Of a stretch of DNA of 64,000 nt, positions 44,336 to 53,077 are shown piece after piece. A program made the position numbers and the translations under genes. Each line of letters starts with the position of its first letter. Position 1 is the first letter of the stretch. Origin of the DNA: Catenibacillus scindens (GTDB lineage Bacteria > Bacillota > Clostridia > Lachnospirales > Lachnospiraceae); NCBI RefSeq assembly GCF_014202115.1, contig NZ_JACHFW010000013.1, positions 1-64,000 of the forward strand, given 5' to 3'. The notes under the pieces were generated by a model. It ran no database searches and was not told the DNA's origin. It worked only from the letters and a program-made list of their open reading frames with translations.

Positions 44336-45886
44336 CTATAAAACCCCAAGATACTGGAGAATTTTAAAGGAAAAATGAAGTTTGATCAGTTCATCTCCGT
44401 GATTCAGGGGATTTCCCGTAATTTTCCGGATTTTTTCAATGCGGTACAGCAAAGTATTCTTATGAATATGGAGATACTTTGCCGTCTCCATTGTATTTTG
44501 AGAAAAATTCAGGTATTGATAAAGGGTATTCAAAAAGTCTGTCCCTTTCCTTTTGTCATAATCCATAAGAATGGACAGGGCGGGATGGCAGAAATCCCAC
44601 AGACTGTAGTCCTGATTTTCACATATCTCCAGAACATGAAAGATCGACATAGTTTCATATCGGTGCAGCCCGCTTTCATGAAGAATCCGCTGGCCAAGAT
44701 CTGCGGCTTTTAATGCCTGCTCATAATATTTACGGATGTCTTGTATATTTTCAAAGTTATTGCTGATACCGGCAATAAGACCGTTATGTTTTAAATAATT
44801 TTCCAGCCCCTCGCTTTCAAACCGGTGATTCTCCCCCTGCCCGCATCCATTAATAAGGAGGACAATGGCGTTATCATACACTACATAAAGGCAGTCGGGA
44901 ACATATCGCTGCAGATCTGAGATGATAAGCTCCTGGCGGGCATGTGAAGTCAGATTGTTTTTCGGGCTGATGGTCAGAACAAAAAGCTCGTCCTTGAGGA
45001 CATATCCCAGCGTCGCCAACCGTTCCTTACTTCCTTCAAGATTACCCGCCCGGTTATCCAGAAGATCCCCTATAAAATAGGCGTACATTGTCCCTTTATT
45101 CTTCTTATAGAAATCATTTTTCTGGAGTTCAATGGATGTAATCCGGCAAAGTCTCTGTACCAGCTCATAATCGTTGTCAGCAAAAGGCTTGTTCATCTCA
45201 TAGAGCATGACATGCCCCACCTCTATATCGTGGATCGTCACCGGCCCCACAAGCATTCCGCTTTTATGAACCGGATTAAAAAAGTAAAGTGGACGGCCGC
45301 TTCGGCGGATCTTATCGTCCAACTGCATTTTTCTGATCTGTCTTATCCCCTCCTCGGCAATCTGCCCCATCATCGTCTCTTTCTCCATGAGCTGGCTGTC
45401 CGCCACGGTTCCAGAAGAAAAGGCAAGATACTTATAACTGTTGTCCACAATAAACAATGGATTTCCCAAAATCCCATAGGCCACATCACAAAGGCCCTGC
45501 AAACCCTTATCCTCAAAGAGGGCGTCAAGAAAAGCCCGCATACCGGTGACTACCTGCTCGCTTTCAAGAAAAATATCCTGAATCTGATTATATATGGCAA
45601 AAGCATCTTCCCTGGAAGAGATAAGCAGACAGTTCACGTCCACACCGGAGTCCAAAATGCCGGTGAGTTCCGTCAGACTTCCATAACACAGAAAATTAAC
45701 GCAGTATCCATTCTGAGATACTTCCGGGAGCTGAGATATACTTCCGAAATATAAAATGTTGGACAAAAATACAGTCTGATCTTTCGTGATCATACGAATA
45801 CCGGTAATATCTGTCTCAAGATTCTTCCCTTCCAGGACAGTTATGGCATAATTATCCAGCTTTTCCATAATCTCACACAATCGCAT
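44336..45886 (-). CDS. PucR/CdaR-type transcriptional regulator
   Basis: A 516-residue regulator. The N-terminal PucR-type region (YAITVLEGKNLETDITGI) is followed by a GGDEF-fold-like central domain and a C-terminal helix-turn-helix of the PucR family (NTMETAKYLHIHKNTLLYRIEKIRKITG). These proteins often control nitrogen-compound or sugar-acid use. It lies divergent from the acp-buk genes and downstream of nothing obvious; its target could be the adjacent ABC operon or the divergent genes. AAAGGTTG precedes the ATG. Confidence 0.85.
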   Translation of the reverse strand: MRLCEIMEKLDNYAITVLEGKNLETDITGIRMITKDQTVFLSNILYFGSISQLPEVSQNGYCVNFLCYGSLTELTGILDSGVDVNCLLISSREDAFAIYNQIQDIFLESEQVVTGMRAFLDALFEDKGLQGLCDVAYGILGNPLFIVDNSYKYLAFSSGTVADSQLMEKETMMGQIAEEGIRQIRKMQLDDKIRRSGRPLYFFNPVHKSGMLVGPVTIHDIEVGHVMLYEMNKPFADNDYELVQRLCRITSIELQKNDFYKKNKGTMYAYFIGDLLDNRAGNLEGSKERLATLGYVLKDELFVLTISPKNNLTSHARQELIISDLQRYVPDCLYVVYDNAIVLLINGCGQGENHRFESEGLENYLKHNGLIAGISNNFENIQDIRKYYEQALKAADLGQRILHESGLHRYETMSIFHVLEICENQDYSLWDFCHPALSILMDYDKRKGTDFLNTLYQYLNFSQNTMETAKYLHIHKNTLLYRIEKIRKITGNPLNHGDELIKLHFSFKILQYLGVL

Positions 45887-46093
45887 AAAATGTCAACCTT
45901 TCATATTCTTTGTACAAAAATTTCAATTTTTCCCCTTTTCCTCGCTGATTTTTATAAATCCGTACGAATCTGAAGGGAGTAAATTTATTGATCTTTGTAC
46001 ATTTGCACGATGTTTTTATTTTATTATTATACTATAATAAAGTTATATTGCGCAATGGTAAATATAATGATGATAAGTTGGAGGGTTTACATT

Positions 46094-46333
46094 ATGAGAA
46101 AGGAGATTCTGGCAAACATGGCGAAACGGGCCGCTGCCATGTTCGGCAAAGATGAAGCGTTTTTTACGGCTGAGACCCCATTTGGGGAACTTGGCATGAA
46201 ATCGGTAAACTATAATCAGATCATTAATGATCTTGAGGACAAATATGACATCGAGATTCCTTTCACGGAGTTTTGCCGCCAAAAGACTTTCGGCGAAGCC
46301 GCTGATTTTGTCGAAAAGCTGATAGAAGGCTGA
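46094..46333 (+). CDS. Acyl carrier protein-like
   Basis: A 79-residue carrier protein. The helix II start is ELGMKSVNYNQIINDLE; Ser in MKS is the likely 4'-phosphopantetheine site, though the usual DSL is KSV here. The flanking sequence TFGEAADFVEKLIEG matches the ACP C-terminus. AGTTGGAGGG precedes the ATG. It stands apart from fab genes and precedes butyrate kinase, which suggests a specialised carrier. Confidence 0.82.
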   Translation: MRKEILANMAKRAAAMFGKDEAFFTAETPFGELGMKSVNYNQIINDLEDKYDIEIPFTEFCRQKTFGEAADFVEKLIEG

Positions 46334-46474
46334 ACCACCGCGATTTATAAAGCCGCCGGAGGGCGATAGTATTTGCCGCCGCGCAAAATAATGAACAGAC
46401 CCCCGGCGAGCCTTACCTCAGATCATGACTGGAAGGCTCGCTGAAAATATATTTTATTTATTAAGGAGAGTGTC

Positions 46475-47581
46475 ATGAAAGATTCATACAAAATTTTCAC
46501 AATCAACCCAGGATCAACATCCACAAAGATCGCTCTGATCGAAAATGACAAAGTACTCTTTTCCAAAAACGTTTCCCACGATGCCAGCAAACTGGCTGAA
46601 TTTGACGGTATTTCCGCCCAGCTCCCTTATCGTCTGGAAACTATCTTAAATCTTTTAAAAGAGTCCAACATATCTCTTGAAGGCATTGACGCCTGCGTTG
46701 GCCGCGGCGGCGGCCTCATCGCCATGGAAGGCGGTACATATGAAATTGACGACCTTCTTCTTGACCATGCCACAAGAGGCGCCAACGGCGTTCAGCATCC
46801 GGCTCAGTTAGGGCCCCAGCTTGCCAGAGAATTTGCGAAACAGTACAACTGCCCGGCTTTTGTTGTCAATCCCCCGGATGTTGACGAGCTTCAGGATCTC
46901 GCCCGTCTCACAGGTATCAAAGGTGTTAACCGTATTATCCACCTTCATGCCTTAAACCTGAAGGAGACAGCTATCCGTCACGCTCAGTCCCAGGGCAAAA
47001 AATATGAAGAGCAGAACTATGTGGTATGCCATATCGGCGGCGGTATTTCCGTATCCGCCCACAGACAGGGCAAGATGGTTGACGGTTATGATATCGTCGG
47101 CGGCGAGGGCCCCATGGCTCCCACACGCTGCGGCTCTGTTTCCGTCTCCGACCTGATCAATTACGCTAAAGGAAAAGATCTGTCCGAGGTAAAAAAAGTT
47201 TGCACAAAGACCGGCGGTCTTGTAAGTCACCTTGGAACTTCCGACGCTCTTTCTGTAAGCCAGCAGGCTGAGGCCGGCGAGCCTTATGCCAAGATGGTAT
47301 GGAACACCATGATCTATCAGATCAACAAGTGCATCGGCTCTATGGCCACAGTGCTTCACGGCAAGGTGGACGGCATCCTTCTCGGCGGCGGCATGGTTTA
47401 CAACAAAGATCTTGTATCCCAAATCAAGGAAGCCTGCGAATGGATCGCTCCCGTATCCGCTTATCCTGGCGAGTTCGAAATGGAAGCTATGGCTTCCGGT
47501 GCAATCCGCGTGTTAACCGGACAGGAACAGGTTAAGAAATACACCGGTGTTCCTGTGTGGTCCGGTTTTGATTTTGAATAA
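46475..47581 (+). CDS. buk: Butyrate kinase
   Basis: A 368-residue ASKHA-fold kinase interconverting butyryl phosphate + ADP and butyrate + ATP, the last step of one butyrate route. Seen: INPGSTSTKIAL at the N-terminus, VGRGGGLI, HPAQLGPQLA, NYVVCHIGGGISVSAH, DGYDIVGGEGPMAPTRCGSV and ILLGGGMVY. Length and motifs match Buk rather than acetate kinase. No phosphotransbutyrylase (ptb) lies next to it here. AAGGAGAG precedes the ATG; an inverted repeat GCGAGCCTT/AAGGCTCGC lies just upstream. Confidence 0.95.
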   Translation: MKDSYKIFTINPGSTSTKIALIENDKVLFSKNVSHDASKLAEFDGISAQLPYRLETILNLLKESNISLEGIDACVGRGGGLIAMEGGTYEIDDLLLDHATRGANGVQHPAQLGPQLAREFAKQYNCPAFVVNPPDVDELQDLARLTGIKGVNRIIHLHALNLKETAIRHAQSQGKKYEEQNYVVCHIGGGISVSAHRQGKMVDGYDIVGGEGPMAPTRCGSVSVSDLINYAKGKDLSEVKKVCTKTGGLVSHLGTSDALSVSQQAEAGEPYAKMVWNTMIYQINKCIGSMATVLHGKVDGILLGGGMVYNKDLVSQIKEACEWIAPVSAYPGEFEMEAMASGAIRVLTGQEQVKKYTGVPVWSGFDFE

Positions 47582-47593
47582 AGGATCTGTGCT

Positions 47594-47968
47594 ATGACAA
47601 ACAAAGAAATTGTGGAAGAATTTACTCGCGTTGTTTTTAATGGTAAAGACCTGTCCGCGATCGACCGATATATGCATGACGATTATATCCAACATAATCC
47701 TACAGTTGCCCAGGGGAAAGAAGGTTTTCTGGATTTCGCTCAAAACCGTTTTTTTAAAATGTTTCCAGATCTGGAACTGAAGATCATGCACATTTACGAG
47801 GACGGTGACATTGTCATCAGCCATAATCACGCTGTTCTGAAAAAAGGTGAAATTGAGAATATTGTTTTTGATGTTTACCGCCTCAAAGACGGTAAACTGG
47901 CGGAACACTGGGACTGTATCCAGCATCTTACCCCGGAACAGATTCCTGAAGCCGGAAAATTCTTTTAA
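47594..47968 (+). CDS. SnoaL-like (NTF2-fold) protein
   Basis: A 124-residue protein of the SnoaL-like/NTF2 superfamily: VFNGKDLSAIDRYMHDDYIQHNP and the C-terminal FDVYRLKDGKLAEHWDCIQ are characteristic. Members are small polyketide cyclases or unknown enzymes with a His/Asp-lined pocket; no specific reaction can be assigned. It follows buk by 12 bases and is followed by a strong terminator. Confidence 0.85.
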   Translation: MTNKEIVEEFTRVVFNGKDLSAIDRYMHDDYIQHNPTVAQGKEGFLDFAQNRFFKMFPDLELKIMHIYEDGDIVISHNHAVLKKGEIENIVFDVYRLKDGKLAEHWDCIQHLTPEQIPEAGKFF

Positions 47969-48002
47969 CTCACCCTATAATTTTTCTAAACAGTCAATCA
48001 TC

Positions 48003-48053
48003 GGCTCCCAACGGACTGACAGAATCATCCTGTCAGCCCGTTGGGGGCTTTTT
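48003..48053 (+). terminator. Terminator of the acp-buk region
   Basis: Stem GCTCCCAACGG-a-CTGACAG paired with CTGTCAGC-CCGTTGGGGGC, then TTTTTAT on the plus strand. Confidence 0.9.
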
Positions 48054-48140
48054 ATATGTCTTTTTCATGCCCTGCTCCCGATGCTCATCCCTTCTGGCCA
48101 AAAGAAGAAAATGGGAAATGCACTTAACTTCCACCAGACG

Positions 48141-48148
48141 CATAAACT
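48141..48148 (+). promoter_or_regulatory. Possible sigma-E -10 box of sigK
   Basis: CATAAACT is one mismatch from the mother-cell sigma-E -10 consensus CATACAnT. If used, the transcript would begin near 48155, which favours the TTG at 48179 (GAGGTG at 48167-48172) as sigK start. No clear -35 is visible. Confidence 0.35.
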
Positions 48149-48151
48149 GTA

Positions 48152-48444
48152 ATGAAAGACAGCTGTGAGGTGCTTTTATTGCAGTCATTTCCCAAACCGC
48201 TCACATCCGAGGAGGAGCGCTGTTATCTGGAGCGCTACCGCAACGGCGATGAGGACGCCAAAAATATCCTCATTGAAAAAAATCTGCGTCTTGTGGCACA
48301 TATTGTAAAAAAATATAACAATTCCGGCCGGGATATGGATGAGTTAATCGCCATTGGCATTGTGGGCCTTGTAAAAGCTGTCAACACCTTTGATGCGGAT
48401 AAGGGGAACCGGATCGTCACTTACGCGGCGCGATGCATTGAAAA
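48152..48444 (+). CDS. sigK: Sigma-K, N-terminal half (split by skin-like element)
   Basis: The mother-cell sporulation sigma factor, first half. FPKPLTSEEERCYLERY, NLRLVAHIVKKY, DELIAIGIVGLVKAVNTFD and TYAARCIE match SigK region 1.2-2.4 up to the point where Bacillus sigK is also interrupted. After GAA the frame runs into unrelated sequence and a stop at 48548-48550. Joining 48152-48444 to 58256-58619 gives an uninterrupted 218-residue frame (C-I-E-N-E-L-L). No hydrophobic pro-sequence is present, as in C. difficile. Start: ATG 48152 has no ribosome site; TTG 48179 with GAGGTG may be the real one. Confidence 0.92.
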
Positions 48445-48462
48445 ACCTATCCTCTCACTAAT
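48430..48462 (+). other. Left attachment junction of the skin-like element
   Basis: sigK side up to GCATTGA, core AAA at 48442-48444, element side ACCTATCCTCTCAC. The element half-site CTATCCTCTCaC matches the inverse of the right-end half-site at 11 of 12 positions. Confidence 0.85.
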
Positions 48463-48726
48463 GCGGTTTTACGTCCTGAAGAGATTCCCCTTTACAGATC
48501 AAAGCCGCACTGGAGGGTATTTGCCAAATATTCTGATGAAATCTACCTGATGTGCAGAACAGAGGACAGCATTGTAAGGTATGCGCCTCTTTGTATCCAT
48601 ACCTTTCAATTGATAGCCCCGCGCAAGCTCTTAGAAGCACAGTTATTCAATCAACAATATCACAGCTACGAGGAGATCAAAATGTTCCCGACCGATTGCG
48701 CTGGTGCCGTCATCACATGGGGCTGA
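48445..48726 (+). other. Open frame that would extend the recombinase in the excised circle
   Basis: From the core onwards a 93-codon frame without its own convincing start reads TYPLTNAVLRPEEIPLY ... SYEEIKMF and ends at a TGA (48724-48726). In the circular form it is in exact phase with the recombinase, whose chromosomal stop TGA is supplied by sigK DNA across attR. The encoded sequence has a protein-like composition (YAPLCIHTFQLIAPRKLLEAQ), but I cannot confirm that it is expressed. Confidence 0.5.
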
Positions 48727-49064
48727 TGCAGAAAGAGGTGGCAGAGCGGATCGGAGTATCCAGGGAACATTACATAGATTTTGAGATGGGAAACGTTGAC
48801 TACTATCCAAAAGAAATCGTGGACAGGCTGGCTACTCTTTACCATATACCGGTTGATGATCTGCTGGATGACTACAATCGTTTTCAGTATAAAGGTCAAG
48901 GAGAACTGCTGAGGGAATGCCGCGAGAAAATGGGCTTAAAGAAAAAAACTTTCGCGAGACTGCTCCATGTACATCCAAATACATATCGGGACTGGGAGGC
49001 TGATAAGAAGCGCATGTTTAAAATAACATGGAATAAATATTTTCGGGATATTGTCGATTTATAG
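48552..49064 (+). CDS. Helix-turn-helix (Cro/CI-type) protein
   Basis: Up to 170 residues. The recognisable part begins near residue 48: LRWCRHHMGLMQKEVAERIGVSREHYIDFE (HTH_3), and a second HTH-like segment LLRECREKMGLKKKTFARLLHVHPNTYRDWE. It may regulate genes of the element. The start is unclear: GTG at 48552 adds a 47-residue N-terminus overlapping the recombinase-extension frame. A good GAGGAG site points to an ATG at 48682 in a different frame, so a one-base frameshift near the true start is possible. Confidence 0.7.
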   Translation: MQNRGQHCKVCASLYPYLSIDSPAQALRSTVIQSTISQLRGDQNVPDRLRWCRHHMGLMQKEVAERIGVSREHYIDFEMGNVDYYPKEIVDRLATLYHIPVDDLLDDYNRFQYKGQGELLRECREKMGLKKKTFARLLHVHPNTYRDWEADKKRMFKITWNKYFRDIVDL

Positions 49065-49091
49065 AGCGCACACAAAGCAGACGTTCAATCT

Positions 49092-49316
49092 TTATATGGA
49101 TTGTCCGTCTGCTTTTTCTTTCGCTGCTGTTCTTATGATCTCACCAAGCAATTGTATTTTCTGCTCGGAAGAGCAATTTAATTTGCTGATATACTGGCTT
49201 ACCATATCGGCGTGGACGCCTGCCGCCCGGACTGCCAGTTCACGTCTGCCCTCTTCTGTTTTCGGATAATGAACAATCACATTGATCGGAACACTTTTTC
49301 TTGCGATACCACACAC
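49092..49316 (-). CDS. Small protein of a recombinase-associated type
   Basis: A 74-residue protein: KSVPINVIVHYPKTEEGRRELA, then VHADMVSQYISKLNCSSEQKIQLL. I recall similar short proteins beside large serine recombinases in related genomes, but function is unknown. GGGGAG lies very close to the GTG start used here, so the exact start is uncertain. It is convergent with the HTH gene. Confidence 0.5.
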   Translation of the reverse strand: MCGIARKSVPINVIVHYPKTEEGRRELAVRAAGVHADMVSQYISKLNCSSEQKIQLLGEIIRTAAKEKADGQSI

Positions 49317-49521
49317 CTCCCCGGTATTTCAATTTATGAACGAGAAGTTGTCCTCTATTCCCTCCACATAATTCTCTTTTTGCTTCACGAGATAAAAATT
49401 GATGTTATAATATATTGAAGAAACTCTTCGGAACTTCTTTGTGATATCATTTTACCAAGAGCTCTTCAAAAGCTCATTGAACGATATTTGAGCATAAATT
49501 GATTATTATCAGGAGGATTAC

Positions 49522-50943
49522 ATGGAACGGTGCGATTTCAGTTCGATCATTACCACGTTTCGCAAATATATCAGCGATGACCGGGGGATGAATCAGATAG
49601 ATTTACTATATGAATTATTTAAAAGTTTTCTGGCGGAAGAATCCTCTCAGGACTTTGATTTTGATAACGGTCTGGTCTGCCGTTGGTATAACGGTCAGGC
49701 TCGGATCAGTCCCCGTATTTCAAAATATTACATGTATGAGAAAAATCGAGAACGGTTAATTTTTGATATAGAAAAAAATATTTTGCCATTGATGTACGAT
49801 AGTGCAATGGCTGTACAGGAAGTTTATCAGATATTGATACAGGACAGCACGATTTCAGATAAGGTTAAAGAGCAGCTTTCTCGGCGGTATCTCTGCAGCT
49901 CTACCTCAGATGAAGCCTTATTCCTTGCCTCTGCTCTTTGCTTTGGCATGGAACGCACTTTTGTGAAGAGAAACAGTGATACAAAGAAACTGCTTTCTGC
50001 CGGAAATCTTTCTCCAGTTATAAAAGATTTTGTATTTGATGGAGATGTTCCAAAAGTCTGCCCTCATTTCTGCGGAAGAGAAACAGAACTTTGCACCCTC
50101 CATGATTTAATAGAAAACAACAAAAAAGTCTTCCTGCAGGGCATTGCTGGTATCGGAAAAAGCGAGGTTGCAAAGGCTTATGCCCAAACATACAGGAAGG
50201 AATACACGAACATCCTGTATCTTACTTACAGCGGCGATCTGAGGCAGGATATCATCAATCTGGATTTTGCAGATGATCTACCAGAAGATTCTGAGGAGGA
50301 TCGTTTTCGCAAACATAATCGTTTTCTTCGGACATTGAAAGATGATACTCTGCTGATCATAGATAATTTCAACACCACCGCCACCAAAGACAGCTTTCTA
50401 TCTGTAGTATTAAAATATCGTTGCCGTATTATTTTCACAACCCGCAGCCGGTTTGATAATTATACTTCCATGGATCTTGAAGAAATCTCCAATCCGGAAG
50501 CCTTGTTATCGCTGATGAGATGCTTTTACTCAGATGCAGGAAAATATTCTTCTGTTTTGAAACAGATCATTCAAGCCGTACACAGCCATACGCTGGCGGT
50601 AGAATTGTCCGCACGTCTGCTGGAAACCGGAATTTTAGAGCCTCAAAATTTATTGATCAGACTTCAAGTGGAAAAATCAGCTTTGAATGCCACAGATACA
50701 ATCGACATCATCAAAGATGGACAAAGTCGCAAAGCTACTTACTACGACCACATTCATACTCTGTTTTCCTTATATCAGCTTTCTCCGGCGGAACAGGATA
50801 TTATGAGGGGATTTTCCTTTGCCCCGGCAGGCGGGATCAGCGGCAGGCTATATGCACACTGGCTAAAGCTGTCTGACCATCGCAAAACGATTGGAACAGC
50901 TCCGGGGCACAATGATCATGATCCGCTATTATCTGTTCCATAA
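49522..50943 (+). CDS. STAND-type P-loop NTPase, C-terminus probably truncated
   Basis: A 473-residue protein. An N-terminal domain of about 190 residues of unknown type is followed by an NB-ARC/AP-ATPase-like module: FCGRETELCTLHDLIE, Walker A QGIAGIGKSEVAKAYA near residue 206, Walker B DTLLIIDNFNT near 277, sensor IIFTTRSRF, and a winged-helix region AEQDIMRGFSFAPAGG. STAND NTPases act as regulatory or defence switches, normally with long C-terminal sensor repeats; here the frame changes to unrelated sequence after LYAHWLKL and ends, so it looks broken. CAGGAGG precedes the ATG. Confidence 0.75.
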   Translation: MERCDFSSIITTFRKYISDDRGMNQIDLLYELFKSFLAEESSQDFDFDNGLVCRWYNGQARISPRISKYYMYEKNRERLIFDIEKNILPLMYDSAMAVQEVYQILIQDSTISDKVKEQLSRRYLCSSTSDEALFLASALCFGMERTFVKRNSDTKKLLSAGNLSPVIKDFVFDGDVPKVCPHFCGRETELCTLHDLIENNKKVFLQGIAGIGKSEVAKAYAQTYRKEYTNILYLTYSGDLRQDIINLDFADDLPEDSEEDRFRKHNRFLRTLKDDTLLIIDNFNTTATKDSFLSVVLKYRCRIIFTTRSRFDNYTSMDLEEISNPEALLSLMRCFYSDAGKYSSVLKQIIQAVHSHTLAVELSARLLETGILEPQNLLIRLQVEKSALNATDTIDIIKDGQSRKATYYDHIHTLFSLYQLSPAEQDIMRGFSFAPAGGISGRLYAHWLKLSDHRKTIGTAPGHNDHDPLLSVP

Positions 50944-50946
50944 CCG

Positions 50947-51486
50947 TATGCAGGCATCCTCCGCCAGAGAATGGATTTCTATGATCACACCGGTTTTGAA
51001 GACATACAAAGCTATCACAAAGGCGATCCGGACAAAGCAGTCAGAAAAGGAATCTCTTCAGTCACAGAAAAAGAAACTCAGCTTTTTGCAACCGGTTCAG
51101 TACTATCAGATCAGCCAGAAGATCACGACTCTTACTGAGGATATTGAAGAATTGCTGTCGCAGAAAGAACGGCTTATCTGTAATAATTACTTTCACAATG
51201 AATCCGAGATAAAGACGAGTGAAATCACTCTTAAAAATTCGATGCAAGAGTTGATGAAAGAGATACTGTCAGGGATCAGATTTATCAGAAGTTATACGCC
51301 ACGATGGGACAGAGATTCGATGCCTCCCTGTTTCATGAATCTGTCAGTGATATAGATCACCTGCTTGGTGAAGATCTGGAAACTTTCCGTGAACAGGCTT
51401 ATCAAAAGCGTGCTTTATGGAAAATGGAACGCAGAAAAAAACAGCCTGTCCAACTGAAGAAAAAAGTGCATGATCATGAACGGTAA
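50947..51486 (+). pseudogene. Remnant of a mobilisation/relaxase-type gene
   Basis: Two overlapping frames carry protein-like sequence: VLKTYKAITKAIRTKQSEKE and ITTLTEDIEELLSQKERLI in one frame (up to about 51290), then ASLFHESVSDIDHLLGEDLE and QKRALWKMERRKKQPVQ in another. The coiled-coil type and composition recall the C-terminal part of Mob/relaxase proteins. The frameshift and lack of an N-terminal catalytic domain mark it as decayed. The identification is tentative. Confidence 0.45.
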
Positions 51487-51513
51487 CAGGCGGCACTAAG
51501 TACCGCCTGTTAC
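51483..51513. terminator. Hairpin between convergent genes
   Basis: GTAACAGGCGG and CCGCCTGTTAC enclose nine bases. It lies between the plus-strand remnant and the minus-strand glucosidase. No long T run, so the terminator role is probable only. Confidence 0.55.
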
Positions 51514-51592
51514 TCTATCACATGATTAATTAGACTCTTATCGAGGGCTTACACCTGTCTAGCAGCCCTGTCAGGAATAAAGCTTCTGTTCT

Positions 51593-53053
51593 CTACTCCT
51601 CTTCAAAGATCTCTTTCCCGTTTGTCTCAATGACTTTTTTGTACCAGTAGAAGCTGTCCTTTTTGAAGCGGTTCAGTGTGCCACCCTCCTCTTCTTCCCG
51701 GTCCACATAAACGAAACCATATCGCTTCTGATATCCATTCAGCCAGCTCAAAAGGTCAGTGAAGGACCAGGTACAGTAGGCCAGTACCTGGCAGCCCTCC
51801 TCCACAGCTTCTCCCAGCGCCTTGATATGCTCTTTCAGGTAGCAGATCCTGTACTCGTCATGTATCTGATCGTCCTCAGTCTTCTTGTCAAATGCTCCCA
51901 GTCCGTTCTCAGAGATGACTATGGGCAGCGCATAGCGGCTCGTAATCTCTCTGCAGCAGAACTGAAGTCCCGAAGGATCGATACTCCAGTCCCAGTCTGT
52001 GGTCATCAGATACGGATTGGCCGGATTTTTGTAAATCCCTGGCATCCCCAGCTCCTGGGCAGAGCCCTTAACACCGGTCGTGTTCATAGTCCCGTAGGGA
52101 GTGGCCCCGTCCATGGGATTGTACTCGCACACACAGCTCTGGTAATAGTTCACGCCCATAAACGTGATTTGTGATGCCGCCTGTCTGAGAATCTCCTTGT
52201 CTCCATCAGCCATGTCCGGCGCAATCCCCTTTTTCTTCAAATATGTCATCGCCGCAACAGGATAACGCCCGTATGCATATACATCCATCCACCAGTAGTT
52301 TTTCAGGTCATCGTAGTTGGCTTTTGCCATAGCGTTGATAGGCTTGCAGTCCAGGGCATAGGAGGGGGTGTAGGCAAAGCTCGCCCCTATCTGTCCCTTT
52401 CCTCCCATCTGCCGGTAGGCCAACACCGCCTTTGCATGAGCCATAAACGCATGATGATTGACCTGGTAGAACATTTTCTGGTCATCAAATTTACCCGGCG
52501 GATGCTGGGCTGTCAGCCATCCCAGCGAAGTAAATATATTCTGCTCGTTCAGAGTGATCCAGTACTTCACCTTGCCGTCAAACCTAGAAAACAGCGTTTT
52601 TGCATAATGTACATAATCATCGATGATGCGGGGGCTCTCCCACCCCTGATACTCATCGACAAGGGCCTGGGGCAGATCCCAGTGGTAAATAGTCACCATG
52701 GGCTCTATGTTGTATTTCAGGCACTCGTCAATGATATCCTGGTAAAAAGCTATTCCCTCCTCGTTGACCTCCCCGGTCCCCTCAGGGAAGATCCTGGCCC
52801 AGGAGACAGAGAAGCGGTATGTATTCAGTCCCATCTCCGCCATCAGTGCGATATCTTCTTTGTACCTGTGATAGTGATCCACTGCCACATCCCCTGTAGT
52901 AGCTTTGTAAGTCTTGCCCGGGATGCGCACAAACGCATCCCAGTTCGTCATCCCTTTTCCGCCTTCCTTCCATCCGCCTTCAATCTGATAGGCGGCAGAA
53001 GCACTTCCCCAGAGAAATCCCTCCGGAAATCCTGCTGCTCTCATCTGTTCCAT
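51593..53053 (-). CDS. 6-phospho-beta-glucosidase (GH1)
   Basis: A 486-residue GH1 enzyme that splits phosphorylated cellobiose or aryl-beta-glucosides made by the adjacent PTS. Seen: FPEGFLWGSASAAYQIEGGW, acid/base WITLNEQN, nucleophile VISENGLGAFD, and the C-terminal YGFVYVDRE with Lys/Tyr-type phosphate-binding context. AAAGGAGG precedes the ATG. It is the last gene of licT-PTS-glucosidase within the skin-like element. Confidence 0.95.
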   Translation of the reverse strand: MEQMRAAGFPEGFLWGSASAAYQIEGGWKEGGKGMTNWDAFVRIPGKTYKATTGDVAVDHYHRYKEDIALMAEMGLNTYRFSVSWARIFPEGTGEVNEEGIAFYQDIIDECLKYNIEPMVTIYHWDLPQALVDEYQGWESPRIIDDYVHYAKTLFSRFDGKVKYWITLNEQNIFTSLGWLTAQHPPGKFDDQKMFYQVNHHAFMAHAKAVLAYRQMGGKGQIGASFAYTPSYALDCKPINAMAKANYDDLKNYWWMDVYAYGRYPVAAMTYLKKKGIAPDMADGDKEILRQAASQITFMGVNYYQSCVCEYNPMDGATPYGTMNTTGVKGSAQELGMPGIYKNPANPYLMTTDWDWSIDPSGLQFCCREITSRYALPIVISENGLGAFDKKTEDDQIHDEYRICYLKEHIKALGEAVEEGCQVLAYCTWSFTDLLSWLNGYQKRYGFVYVDREEEEGGTLNRFKKDSFYWYKKVIETNGKEIFEEE

Positions 53054-53077
53054 GTCTCTTCCTCCTTTTATTTTCGA

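Noticed and set aside
48152-48550. A short stand-alone sigma factor gene of 132 codons
   Set aside because: The last 30 codons do not resemble sigma factors and the missing half lies at 58256-58619 with a matching junction, so it is a split sigK.
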